Shown: positions 1 to 7,463 of the stretch, piece by piece
Layout of the letters: every line of letters starts with the position of its first letter
How positions within the stretch are numbered: position 1 is the stretch's first letter
NCBI GenBank assembly: GCA_024998705.1
Contig: JACOEF010000191.1
Location: forward strand, 1 to 16,548
DNA from: Nitrospira sp.
Lineage (GTDB): Bacteria > Nitrospirota > Nitrospiria > Nitrospirales > Nitrospiraceae
Direction of reading: 5' to 3'
DNA: 16,548 bases
Position numbers and translations under genes: made by a program
Notes under the pieces: generated by a model
Told to the model about the DNA's origin: nothing
The model's database searches: none
Seen by the model: the letters and a program-made list of their open reading frames with translations, nothing else

Positions 1-15
1 TCTTGCGTCGCAAGA
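1..15. repeat. Short perfect inverted repeat at window edge
   Basis: Seven-base arms (TCTTGCG and CGCAAGA) flank a single central T. With one central base it cannot fold as a hairpin in this form, so it is either an operator-like dyad or the inner part of a longer element cut by the window edge. It lies 37 bases before the start codon of the small gene at 52. Confidence 0.3.
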
Positions 16-51
16 GCTGAGCCCATCACGACATAATGGACGGAGGGATCC

Positions 52-270
52 GTGCCCGAAGGAAAAAAAGTTCGCATCCGCGTTCGAACGGTGAACTGTG
101 TTTACGTCGGGGATTTCCTTATCCCGCCCATGCGTAATCGTGTGTCCGACGCGATCAACGAAGAGCAGCGGCTGTTTATCAGCTTGACTGACGTGTTGAT
201 CAACGATAAGGATCGGTCGGACTTCGTGGCGATCAATAAAAACTTGATCGAGTCCATCGCTCAGCTCTAG
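52..270 (+). CDS. Small conserved-type hypothetical protein (72 aa)
   Basis: I cannot assign a function. The start is GTG at 52, chosen because a strong Shine-Dalgarno sequence (GGAGG, 42-46) sits five bases upstream. The N-terminus is basic (KKVRIRVRT). It is followed by alternating hydrophobic residues that suggest a small beta-rich fold, then a segment containing PPMRNRVSD and a C-terminal hydrophobic stretch (FVAINKNLIESIAQL). There is no signal peptide, membrane segment or cysteine pair (one Cys only), so it is probably cytoplasmic. The length and motif order resemble a family of about 70-residue bacterial proteins that I recall under a DUF6812-type label, which I have not checked. It lies about 100 bases before the MsbA-like gene in the same direction, but a strong stem-loop (306-335) separates them, so co-transcription is uncertain. 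Confidence 0.75.
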   Translation: MPEGKKVRIRVRTVNCVYVGDFLIPPMRNRVSDAINEEQRLFISLTDVLINDKDRSDFVAINKNLIESIAQL

Positions 271-305
271 CACGATCTCACCTCATCACGAAGGTTATGT
301 CGTAG

Positions 306-335
306 GCGCATCGCCGACACCACGCGGCGATGCGC
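306..335. other. Strong GC-rich stem-loop between the small gene and msbA
   Basis: GCGCATCGCCG (306-316) is a perfect reverse complement of CGGCGATGCGC (325-335), giving an 11-bp stem with an 8-base loop. No T-run follows on either strand, so it is not a standard intrinsic terminator. It begins 35 bases after the stop of the small gene. It also buries the ATG at 330, which argues against that codon as the start of the ABC exporter. It may be a factor-dependent terminator, an mRNA processing or stability element, or a protein-binding dyad. Confidence 0.6.
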
Positions 336-374
336 TGGACGCCTGCCTCCTCTGAAACGATTGTCGTAACACCC

Positions 375-2105
375 ATGTTCTCGTTTAACCGATTCTACCC
401 CTTTCTCAAGCCCTACGTCCCCCGGATGATCGCCGCCGCCGTTATGGTCATGGCGGTGGCAGCCGTGAACCTGACGCTGCTTCGCCTGGGAGGCTCGCTC
501 TGGGACGTGATCACCGTTCAGCATAATGCCGAACGCATGACCGAGATGATTCTCCTGTTCTTGGGATTGGTCCTGCTGCAGGGACTCTGTTCGATGGGAC
601 ACAGCTACCTGACGGCCTGGGTCTCACAACGGGTCATGGCTGACTTCCGGACACACCTGTTCGCCCATCTCCAGACCCTCTCCGTAAATTTCTTCTCGAA
701 GCGGCGGACCGGGGAGTTGATGTCCCGACTCATGAACGACGTCACCGTCATTCAGAATGTCGTCACCGACACGCCTATTGACGCGGCCAAACAAATCGTG
801 ACCTTTATCGGCGGCGCGGGTTTCCTGTTTGCGATGAACTGGCAGCTCTGCCTGCTCATTCTGGTCCTCTTGCCGTTGCTGGTCGTCGTGGCAAAGCTGT
901 TTGGGCGGCGGCTTCGGGCCCTCTCGACCACGATTCAGGATCAAACCGCCTCCGTCAGCACGCTGGTGGAAGAAGTCATCGCGGGAATCCGCGTCGTGAA
1001 GTCGTTCGTCCAAACCAAACGCGAAGAGCAGCGATTCGTCACGCAGGTCCAATCCGCGATGGAACTGTCCTTGCGCCGCGCAACCATCATGGCCTGGTTC
1101 GTGCCCACCATCACCTTCGTCACCTGCGCCGCCGCCGCCACGGTATTGTGGTATGGGGGACGGCAGGTCATCGACGGAACGGTGTCCCCCGGCGACCTGT
1201 TTGCCTTCGTGCTATTTGCAGGCATTCTCATCGGACCGTTCGGATCGGCAGCGCGTGTGTTCGCACAGATCAAGGAAGCCCAAGGCGCCATGCAGCGGGT
1301 CTTTGAAATTCTCGACACCCATGCCGAAATTGCCGACGCGCCCAATGCCGTCGACCTGCCGCCCATCCGTGGTCATGTGCGCGCAGAACACATCAGCTTC
1401 GCCTACGATCCCCGACAACCGATCCTCTCGGACCTCTCCTTTGAGGCCAAACCAGGCGAACTCATTGCGATCGTCGGCCCCACGGGATCAGGCAAGACGA
1501 CGATCATGAACCTCTTGCATCGATTTTATGACCCGACTGCCGGACGACTCACGGTGGACGGCCATGACGTCAAAGACGTTCGGCTCGACAGCCTGTACCG
1601 CCAAATCGCCCTGGTACCGCAAGACACGATCCTCTTCGGCGGGCCCATCCGGGACAACATTCGGTACGGGCGTGAAGACGCCAGTGAAGAAGAAATGATC
1701 GAAGCCAGCAAAGCCGCGCATGCCCATGAGTTTATCGTGGGATTCCCGGACGGCTATCAAACGATCGTCGGCGAGAAAGGGATTAACCTCTCCGGCGGTC
1801 AACGCCAACGTGTCGCGATTGCCCGGGCGATTCTGAAGAATCCAAGAATTCTCCTACTGGACGAGGCCACCTCCGCCCTCGATACGGAGTCTGAGCGGCT
1901 GGTCCAAGAAGCCCTGGAGCGGCTCATGGTCAACCGCACCACCTTCGTCGTGGCGCATCGACTGAGCACCATTCAGCGCGCCGATCGCATCCTGGTCCTG
2001 AACAAGGGTAAAATCGTCGAGGAAGGGACTCATGCCGCCCTGCTGGCCCAGCAGGGTCTCTATCATTATCTCTATACACTGCGACTCAGCGAACTACCGG
2101 TGTAA
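375..2105 (+). CDS. msbA: MsbA-like ABC exporter (fused permease/ATPase)
   Basis: An inner-membrane half-transporter that should dimerise and use ATP to flip a lipid, most likely lipid A-core; multidrug export is the alternative. Using ATG 375 the protein is 576 residues, close to the roughly 580 usual for MsbA. The in-frame ATG at 330 lies inside a stable hairpin and adds an un-MsbA-like leader, and neither start has a clear ribosome binding site. Six membrane helices occupy about residues 15-305. The nucleotide-binding domain follows: A-loop Tyr (FAYD) near 344, Walker A GPTGSGKTT at 368-376, Q-loop Gln near 416 (VPQD), signature LSGGQ at 472-476, Walker B ILLLDE at 492-497, D-loop SALD, and H-loop His near 528 (VAHRLST). 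All catalytic residues are present. A secreted phosphoesterase begins 19 bases downstream, probably in the same operon. The family is firm; the substrate is inferred. Confidence 0.9.
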   Translation: MFSFNRFYPFLKPYVPRMIAAAVMVMAVAAVNLTLLRLGGSLWDVITVQHNAERMTEMILLFLGLVLLQGLCSMGHSYLTAWVSQRVMADFRTHLFAHLQTLSVNFFSKRRTGELMSRLMNDVTVIQNVVTDTPIDAAKQIVTFIGGAGFLFAMNWQLCLLILVLLPLLVVVAKLFGRRLRALSTTIQDQTASVSTLVEEVIAGIRVVKSFVQTKREEQRFVTQVQSAMELSLRRATIMAWFVPTITFVTCAAAATVLWYGGRQVIDGTVSPGDLFAFVLFAGILIGPFGSAARVFAQIKEAQGAMQRVFEILDTHAEIADAPNAVDLPPIRGHVRAEHISFAYDPRQPILSDLSFEAKPGELIAIVGPTGSGKTTIMNLLHRFYDPTAGRLTVDGHDVKDVRLDSLYRQIALVPQDTILFGGPIRDNIRYGREDASEEEMIEASKAAHAHEFIVGFPDGYQTIVGEKGINLSGGQRQRVAIARAILKNPRILLLDEATSALDTESERLVQEALERLMVNRTTFVVAHRLSTIQRADRILVLNKGKIVEEGTHAALLAQQGLYHYLYTLRLSELPV

Positions 2106-2110
2106 CCCAG

Positions 2111-2118
2111 AGGGGGAG
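2111..2118 (+). promoter_or_regulatory. Ribosome binding site deciding the phosphoesterase start
   Basis: The purine-rich AGGGGGAG lies six bases before ATG 2125 and just after the msbA stop (2103-2105). It fixes the phosphoesterase start and supports translation from a shared msbA transcript. Confidence 0.75.
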
Positions 2119-2124
2119 CTTCGA

Positions 2125-3000
2125 ATGCGCACACGCATCCCGACCATGCTCATCCTGTGCTTGGGCCTCATCTGCTGGATCGAACCGCTCTCCGCTCAAA
2201 CCCCGCTCCCCAAGCCGGACCACATTGTGATCGTAATCGAAGAGAATCATTCGTTCTCGCAGATCATCGATTCACCAGCAGCCCCCTACCTCAACGCACT
2301 GGCAAAAAAAGGCGCGCTGCTGACCAACTCCCACGGTATCACCCATCCCAGTCAACCCAACTATATCGCCCTCTTCGCCGGGTTCATCGAGGGAATCAAC
2401 GGGAACACCTGCCCGCTCGCATTGACCACCCCGAACCTTCACAGCACCCTGGCACAAGCCGGCCAAACCTTCGCCGGGTACGCCGAAGATCTGCCGGCGG
2501 TCGGCGCCACAGATTGCGTGGCAAGCGCCTACGCCCGCAAACATAGTCCATGGGTCAATTGGCAGTCGTCTCCGATCAACACAGTACCGCCCGGCGATAA
2601 TCATCCCTTCTCCGAGTTTCCAACCGATTTCAGCACCCTGCCTACCGTCAGCATGGTCATACCCAATCAACAGAACGACATGCACAACGGGACGGATCCC
2701 GAACGCATCGAGGTCGGGGACCAATGGCTCCGGACTCACCTCGACAGCTATGTGCAATGGGCGGACACGCACAATAGCCTGCTGATCGTCACCTGGGATG
2801 AGGATAACGGAAAATCGGACAACCACATCCCCACGATTCTGGTGGGACCGATGGTGCGGCAGGGACGGTTCGGTGAGCAAGTCGATCACTACGGATTGTT
2901 GCGGACGCTCGAAGAGATGTACGGCGCACAACCGGTGGGGCTCAGCCGGCAGGCCGCCCCCCTCACCACCATTTGGACCGCGCCTTCCTCCACGCGCTAA
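2125..3000 (+). CDS. Secreted phosphoesterase (acid phosphatase / phospholipase C superfamily)
   Basis: Start ATG 2125 gives 291 residues and is set by an AGGGGGAG ribosome binding site (2111-2118), six bases upstream. An open frame reaching further upstream only overlaps msbA. The N-terminus is a classic signal peptide, cut near LSA/Q (residue 24), so it acts in the periplasm or outside the cell. The mature part carries marks of the PF04185 phosphoesterase family: an EENHS metal-site motif (39-43), HPSQPNY (74-80) where Ser76 is the likely nucleophile, PNQQNDMH (180-187), WDED (224-227), His234, and DHYGLLRTLE with His255. C96 and C131 might form a disulfide. At this size it is closer to the small acid phosphatase (SapM-type) members than to 700-residue phospholipases C. 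Its place 19 bases after msbA suggests phosphate removal from lipid or nucleotide substrates in the envelope, which is inference. Its stop TAA overlaps the stop of the convergent Ca2+ ATPase. Confidence 0.85.
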   Translation: MRTRIPTMLILCLGLICWIEPLSAQTPLPKPDHIVIVIEENHSFSQIIDSPAAPYLNALAKKGALLTNSHGITHPSQPNYIALFAGFIEGINGNTCPLALTTPNLHSTLAQAGQTFAGYAEDLPAVGATDCVASAYARKHSPWVNWQSSPINTVPPGDNHPFSEFPTDFSTLPTVSMVIPNQQNDMHNGTDPERIEVGDQWLRTHLDSYVQWADTHNSLLIVTWDEDNGKSDNHIPTILVGPMVRQGRFGEQVDHYGLLRTLEEMYGAQPVGLSRQAAPLTTIWTAPSSTR

Positions 3001-5711
3001 CGAACGCCCACCACAGGCCTCTGCATCCGCCGCCACGCTTTCCAGAACTCCATCACCACAAAGGGCAATACGCTGAGCCCCACCATCAGCCACCATTCAT
3101 CGGCTCGAAGCGGAACGACTTTGAAAATCTCCTGCCCCCAGGCGCTCAGCAGAATCCCCCCCTGTAACAGGGCGGAGAGCAGCACGGCCCCCACGAGCGC
3201 TCGATTGGTCATCACCCCGATTTGAAACAAAGAATACCGTTCATGGCGACAACTGAAGGCGTGCAGTAGCTGCACCAACACCAGCGTGGTAAAGGTCATG
3301 GTCCGCGCGAAGGGCACTGCATCGTGCCAGAGAGACAGGGAGATTCCGAAGACGGCCAGCGTCGCCAGGGCCATCACCGTCCCTTGGAGACACACGGCTA
3401 GGAATCGCTCACGATCCAGCAGGCGGGCCTGTGGATCCCGTGGCGGCCGTTTCATGACATCCGGATCTTTCGGATCGACAGCGAGGGCCAAGGCCGGAAA
3501 CCCATCGGTGACCAGATTGATCCACAGAATGTGAATGGGAAGCAGGGGGAGCGGCCAGCCCAGCAACGTACTCCCCAACATCACCAGGACTTCACTCAAG
3601 TTGCACGACAAGAGATAATGCACGGCCTTGCGGATATTGTCGTAGATGCTGCGCCCTTCCTCGACCGCGGCAGCGATGGAGGCGAAGTTATCGTCGGTGA
3701 CCACCATGTCCGACGCATCTTTCGTCACATCCGTGCCGGTCAGGCCCATGGCGATCCCGATATCTGCCTCCCGCACGGCTGGGGCATCATTCACCCCGTC
3801 GCCGGTCATCGCCACCACCGCCCCTTGCGCCCGCCAGGCTCGCACGATGCGAAGCTTGTGTTCGGCCGACACCCGCGCGTACACGGAAATCTCACGAACC
3901 CGCGCCGACAACTCGCCATCGGTCAATGTATCCAACTCCAGCCCGGACAAGGCTTGCGTCGGACCACCTGGGAAGCCCGCCTCACGCGCAATGGCCAAGG
4001 CCGTCTCCTTATGGTCACCGGTGATCATCACCGTCGCGATTCCCGCCGAACGGCAGAGATCGACAGCCACCTTGGCTTCGGGGCGCAAGGGATCTTTCAT
4101 GGCAGCCAAACCGAGAAAGATCAGCTGCCGCTCGATGGTCTCCGACTCGTAAATCGACGGAACCTGATCGAGTCGACGTTGCGCCAGAGCGACGACACGC
4201 AGGGCTTGCTGCGCGAACTGCCGGTTGATGGAGAGAATGGTCCCGCGCACGACATCCGTCAGTGGTCGCACCTCTCCCCCGACCGACAGATAGTCTTGGC
4301 AGCGGCCCAGCAGCACATCCGGCGCTCCCTTCACATAGGCCCCGATCGTCCCCTCCGATCGTCGAACCACCGTCATCATCTTGCGTTCGGAATCAAAGGG
4401 AATTTCCCCGATCACCGGATGCGCCCGCTCCAGGGCTTCTTTCCGCAATTCAGCTTTGGCGCCCGCGACGAGCAACGCCCCTTCCGTGGGATCGCCCACC
4501 ACTTGCCAACTGCCCTCGCCCTCTTTGAGCGAGGCATCGTTGCACAACAGTGCGCTGAGGAGCAGCTGTCGCAAGCCCTCCTGCTGCGGGTCACCGCCGA
4601 TGATCTGCCCGTCCGGCGCATACCCTTCCCCTGTCACCTCATACACCCGTCCATCGACAGCCAGGCGTGTGACCGTCATTTCGTTCTTCGTCAGCGTCCC
4701 GGTTTTGTCCGTGCAGATGACGGCCGCCGCGCCCAACGTCTCCACGGCCGGCAATCGTCGGATGAGCGCGTGGCGCTTCACCATACGCATCACCCCGAGC
4801 GCGAGTGTCGTCGTCACAATCGCCGGCAGACCTTCCGGGATGGCGGCGACCGCGAGACTCACCGCCGTGAGAAACATGTCGAAGACCGGCTCGCCTCGCC
4901 ACAGGCCCAGCACAAACACGACCACGACGATTCCGAGCGACAGCAGGAGCAGCACATGGCCGAACTGCTCCAAGCGCCGCTGGAGCGGAGTCGGCTCAAT
5001 CGGCACCGACGCCATCAACGTGGCGATCCGCCCCAGCTCGGTGCCCCGACCGGTGGCGATGACCAGCGCACGCCCCTTCCCTCCCGTGACGGTGGTCCCC
5101 AGAAACACCATGTTCCGCCGATCGGCCAGGGAAAGGTCGGTATCGGGGAACACAGCGCCTGATTTTTCAACCGGTGTAGACTCGCCGGTCAGCGCGGCCT
5201 CCTGCGTCCGCAACGCGGCAGCATGAATGAGGCGCGCATCCGCCGGGATGTGGTCCCCCGCCTCCACATCGATGATGTCGCCCGGAACCAACTCCGTAGA
5301 GGACAGGGCACGACGCGAGCCGCCGCGAATCACCCGCGCATAGGTCACCGCCAGAGTTTTTAATGCCGCCAGCGATTGTTCGGCTCGATACTCTTGAACA
5401 AATCCCAGGAGTCCGTTCAGCAGGACAATGGCAAGAATAGCCCCGGTATCGACCCACTCTCCAAGCAGACCCGAAACGATCGCCGCACCGATCAACACCC
5501 ACACAATCAGGCTGGTAAATTGCGCCCCCAAGATAGTCCACGGGGAAGGAGGCGGGGCTTCGGGCAATTCGTTCCGGCCGTGAACGGCTCGGCGGCGTAC
5601 AGCCTCGTCCTCGCTCAGCCCCTCAGCCAAGACCACATCAAGCTCGCGCCCAAGCTCTTCCGGTGACCTCGCATACCACCGGGGCTGCCGGTGCTGTCCC
5701 TGCTCACCCAT
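2997..5711 (-). CDS. Ca2+-transporting P-type ATPase (P2A, PMR1/LMCA1-like)
   Basis: An inner-membrane ATP-driven cation pump of 904 residues. ATG at 5711 is preferred over the in-frame ATG at 5732 because AGAGGG lies five bases before it. Motifs in order: actuator TGES (175-178); membrane helix 4 PEGLP (292-296); phosphorylation site DKTGT with Asp335; nucleotide-domain KGAPD (461-465); hinge GDGVNDA (637-643); helix 5 NLSE (704-707); helix 6 NLVTDG (732-737). The helix 4 Glu, helix 5 Asn/Glu and helix 6 Asn/Thr/Asp are those that bind Ca2+ in SERCA. The helix 8 region reads QLLHAFSC, which as I recall matches single-site pumps such as PMR1/LMCA1 rather than the two-site SERCA. Ca2+ export is therefore the best guess, with Mn2+ possible. 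It is convergent with the phosphoesterase, and a terminator-like structure lies about 140 bases before its start. Confidence 0.9.
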   Translation of the reverse strand: MGEQGQHRQPRWYARSPEELGRELDVVLAEGLSEDEAVRRRAVHGRNELPEAPPPSPWTILGAQFTSLIVWVLIGAAIVSGLLGEWVDTGAILAIVLLNGLLGFVQEYRAEQSLAALKTLAVTYARVIRGGSRRALSSTELVPGDIIDVEAGDHIPADARLIHAAALRTQEAALTGESTPVEKSGAVFPDTDLSLADRRNMVFLGTTVTGGKGRALVIATGRGTELGRIATLMASVPIEPTPLQRRLEQFGHVLLLLSLGIVVVVFVLGLWRGEPVFDMFLTAVSLAVAAIPEGLPAIVTTTLALGVMRMVKRHALIRRLPAVETLGAAAVICTDKTGTLTKNEMTVTRLAVDGRVYEVTGEGYAPDGQIIGGDPQQEGLRQLLLSALLCNDASLKEGEGSWQVVGDPTEGALLVAGAKAELRKEALERAHPVIGEIPFDSERKMMTVVRRSEGTIGAYVKGAPDVLLGRCQDYLSVGGEVRPLTDVVRGTILSINRQFAQQALRVVALAQRRLDQVPSIYESETIERQLIFLGLAAMKDPLRPEAKVAVDLCRSAGIATVMITGDHKETALAIAREAGFPGGPTQALSGLELDTLTDGELSARVREISVYARVSAEHKLRIVRAWRAQGAVVAMTGDGVNDAPAVREADIGIAMGLTGTDVTKDASDMVVTDDNFASIAAAVEEGRSIYDNIRKAVHYLLSCNLSEVLVMLGSTLLGWPLPLLPIHILWINLVTDGFPALALAVDPKDPDVMKRPPRDPQARLLDRERFLAVCLQGTVMALATLAVFGISLSLWHDAVPFARTMTFTTLVLVQLLHAFSCRHERYSLFQIGVMTNRALVGAVLLSALLQGGILLSAWGQEIFKVVPLRADEWWLMVGLSVLPFVVMEFWKAWRRMQRPVVGVR

Positions 5712-6011
5712 GTCCGCCCTCTCCCCCCTCATCCCAATGTTGGCCGATCAATCTCCTACGTACAGAACCTCGCGTCGAGCAAACCAGCGCTAAGTGTTTC
5801 ATCTTCCAACAGAAATCCTTCATTCCCCTCCCGCGTGCGGCCGGGCCTGAGAAAAAAAATGCCCGAACAACGAGCCAAAGGCTCAATCCCGGCGAAAACA
5901 CACCGATACAGTATCCACGAAGGACGGAGAATCGGCCCCGGGTCGGGGCGTCATTCCTGTGGTGGGAACAACCGTCGCTTGCAGCCGTAGATCTGTTAGG
6001 AGTGGTGGCAT
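5712..6011. other. 300-base divergent intergenic region
   Basis: This separates the minus-strand Ca2+ ATPase from the plus-strand gene at 6012. It holds an 8-A run (T8 on the minus strand) with overlapping small hairpins, entered separately; an 11-base dyad GATAC-A-GTATC (5905-5915); and a GC-only hairpin GCCCCG/CGGGGC with a 3-base loop (5935-5949) in the presumed leader of the 6012 gene. I saw no convincing sigma-70 promoter on either strand and no believable gene. Confidence 0.5.
5852..5884 (-). terminator. Terminator-like hairpin plus T8, possibly an attenuator of the Ca2+ ATPase
   Basis: Read on the minus strand, GCTCG-TTGTT-CGGGC (5875 to 5861; five pairs including one G-U) is followed by A and eight T (5859 to 5852). 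A second hairpin, GAGCC-TTT-GGCTC (5884 to 5872), overlaps it by four bases, so the two cannot form together. No minus-strand gene ends just upstream, but the ATPase starts about 140 bases downstream. Both stems are short, so this is tentative. Confidence 0.35.
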
Positions 6012-6464
6012 ATGACACGTTCTTCCTGGTCGGCCCAGAACCCGATTCCGGACAGTTTGCGCCGCAGCCTCAAGGAGCTCCGCCACGGCCTGCTCGGCCT
6101 GCATAAATCCCTGATCGTCCCCGAACAAGTGACCTATGCACGCATCTACGGGCGCGTCTCCTCGGCAGGACAGCTCTTGCAGCTTGTGATGAACGACCCT
6201 TGGTTCGCGTGGCTTCACCCCTTGTCGCACCTCGTCGTCCGAATCGATGTCGTCCTGGAAGATCAAGAAGAGACGACTCTTGAAGCAGCGCAGGACCTCT
6301 TGGCAGAAGCGCGCATGATGCTCCGTCCCTCCGAAGAAGGGGATGGCTTTGAACGCAGCTATTATGAAGCCTTGCAGCGGACACCGGATGTAGTGCTGGC
6401 CCATGCCAGCGTCAAGAAGCTGCTCGGCACAGCCGCAACGGTCGCATCCGCGGCCGCAGCCTAA
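6012..6464 (+). CDS. Conserved-type hypothetical protein (150 aa)
   Basis: No function can be given. ATG 6012 is supported by AGGAG (5998-6002), nine bases upstream. The protein looks soluble and largely alpha-helical. An amphipathic N-terminal stretch (SLRRSLKELRHGLLGLHKSL) is followed by a Trp-rich hydrophobic patch (NDPWFAWLHPLSHLVVRID), an acidic run (LEDQEETT) and a helix LEAAQDLLAEARMML. The C-terminal half has no similarity I recognise and ends in an Ala-rich tail (GTAATVASAAAA). Small bacterial proteins with the same Q-L-x-D-P-W-F-A-W-L-x-P-L-S core are, as I recall, widespread hypotheticals. There is no signal peptide and no cysteine. It is convergent with the NTF2-like gene; the two stops are only ten bases apart. 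Confidence 0.75.
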   Translation: MTRSSWSAQNPIPDSLRRSLKELRHGLLGLHKSLIVPEQVTYARIYGRVSSAGQLLQLVMNDPWFAWLHPLSHLVVRIDVVLEDQEETTLEAAQDLLAEARMMLRPSEEGDGFERSYYEALQRTPDVVLAHASVKKLLGTAATVASAAAA

Positions 6465-6474
6465 TTACCGTCGC

Positions 6475-7077
6475 TCAGAACAGAGGATGATGCGGAGACG
6501 AGGAGAAGGGTGCCGAACGCGGCGCGTCCCCTCGATTCCCGAGAAACCGCCATCCGTGCTGCTCTCGCACCAGATAATGTACCTCCTGAATCCAACTATC
6601 CAGCGTGATCCGGGCACCTGACTGCGCCTCCGTGCCATACAGACCGCCGGTACACGTCAACTCCACCCGCGGGCCCTCCGCCGTCTGCACCACCTTCATT
6701 TCAGAGAACAAATGTGTGGAGGATAACCCGCGATAATGCTCAAACACTTCGCCCCAGATACGCTCGACATCCGCCACATGTAACCCGTGGTAGTTGTAGC
6801 TGGACGCATAAAACTGCATCAGCGCGCCAAGCTCCTGCCGTTCCAGTGCACGTTCCGCACGGTCGAATGCCGCCAGAATTTCCTGCATCGTCGGATCGGC
6901 ACGAATCGCTTTACTTCCGGTGATGGTCCGCCCCTCGCGCTTCACCGTCATATCAGGCAGCACTTGCACCGCAGCCTGTACTGATGGCCCGACCGCAATC
7001 ATGAGGCCTGCCGCCAAGAGACAGGCCCCCCGCCACCTGAGGCGAAAGCCGGGGCTTCCGTTGATTGGCTGTTGCAT
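6475..7077 (-). CDS. Secreted NTF2/SnoaL-like protein
   Basis: A 200-residue exported protein of unknown job. ATG at 7077 is chosen over the in-frame ATG at 7092 because AAGGAG lies five bases before it. A signal peptide (basic RLRWR, then a hydrophobic core) is likely cut after VQA near residue 35. The mature part has a helix with EILAAFDRAERALERQELGALMQFY, then YNYHGLHVADVERIW, then beta strands rich in charged residues ending VHYLVREQHGWRFLGNRGD. This is the helix-then-curved-sheet order of NTF2-like (SnoaL/DUF4440-type) domains, which bind small molecules or act as accessory domains. No catalytic set can be identified. The family call is by fold pattern only. The gene is divergent from the secreted TPR protein. 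Confidence 0.7.
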   Translation of the reverse strand: MQQPINGSPGFRLRWRGACLLAAGLMIAVGPSVQAAVQVLPDMTVKREGRTITGSKAIRADPTMQEILAAFDRAERALERQELGALMQFYASSYNYHGLHVADVERIWGEVFEHYRGLSSTHLFSEMKVVQTAEGPRVELTCTGGLYGTEAQSGARITLDSWIQEVHYLVREQHGWRFLGNRGDAPRSAPFSSSPHHPLF

Positions 7078-7463
7078 CCTCGCTCCTTCCATTGGACGAT
7101 CGAGACAACCGGCGCACGATACAAATACATCCTCCCCTCACACAATGCAAAGCCGGTACCTACAAGCCCATGCGCAGATACAACCCGATCCCCGGACCGA
7201 GCAGTTGCAGCAGACAACGATCGGGAACACCGTCTCCATCCCCCTTGCACCATGCGCATGACCACTGACGGCAAATACCCCAGCCTGAGCTTCTCACTGT
7301 CGCACGATGCCACAGGCGAGTCCGCTCCGTCCTCAGCCGACCTGCGGCATGACAGCAAGTCGTCAGGCTGGTTTCGCACTTTTTCTTTGGCCGGAGGCAT
7401 CTGAACGTTAGACTACATTCACCAGATGACCTTCACCCGAGCAGCAAGCGGTAAGGAGCTCCC
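7078..7463. other. 386-base divergent intergenic region
   Basis: This lies between the starts of the NTF2-like and TPR genes. It contains a perfect 10-base palindrome CATGCGCATG (7251-7260) and a weak candidate promoter before the TPR gene, entered separately. For the NTF2-like gene a weak minus-strand pair is possible: TTGCAT, 17 bases, TATTTG. Short open frames here have no ribosome binding site and biased composition, so I call no gene. Confidence 0.45.
7387..7414 (+). promoter_or_regulatory. Candidate sigma-70 promoter of the TPR gene
   Basis: TTGGCC (7387-7392) and TAGACT (7409-7414) are 16 bases apart. The -10 box matches four of six consensus bases and the -35 box is weaker. The start of transcription would fall near 7421, leaving a leader of about 40 bases before ATG 7464. 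It is position-compatible but weak. Confidence 0.3.

Noticed and set aside
330..374. Longer N-terminus for the MsbA-like exporter starting at ATG 330
   Set aside because: That ATG lies inside a strong hairpin and the added 15 residues do not resemble an exporter N-terminus. ATG 375 gives a normal length, although its ribosome binding site is also weak.
2272..3096. 274-codon open frame on the minus strand opposite the phosphoesterase
   Set aside because: It overlaps a signal-peptide phosphoesterase with intact motifs and the 3' end of the ATPase gene. No ribosome binding site or family pattern was seen.
3531..5162. 543-codon open frame on the plus strand opposite the Ca2+ ATPase
   Set aside because: The translation is rich in Arg, His, Gln and Pro with no domain. 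The minus strand has an intact, motif-complete P-type ATPase, so this is an antisense shadow of a GC-rich gene.
5859..5990. Short plus-strand frame starting at the ATG after the A8 run
   Set aside because: It is only 44 codons, lacks a convincing ribosome binding site and ends before the real gene at 6012. The region is better explained as leader or regulatory DNA.
7252..7404. 51-codon open frame in the divergent region before the TPR gene
   Set aside because: No ribosome binding site, starts within a palindrome, Ser-rich without domain features, and similar open frames occur in the other frames.
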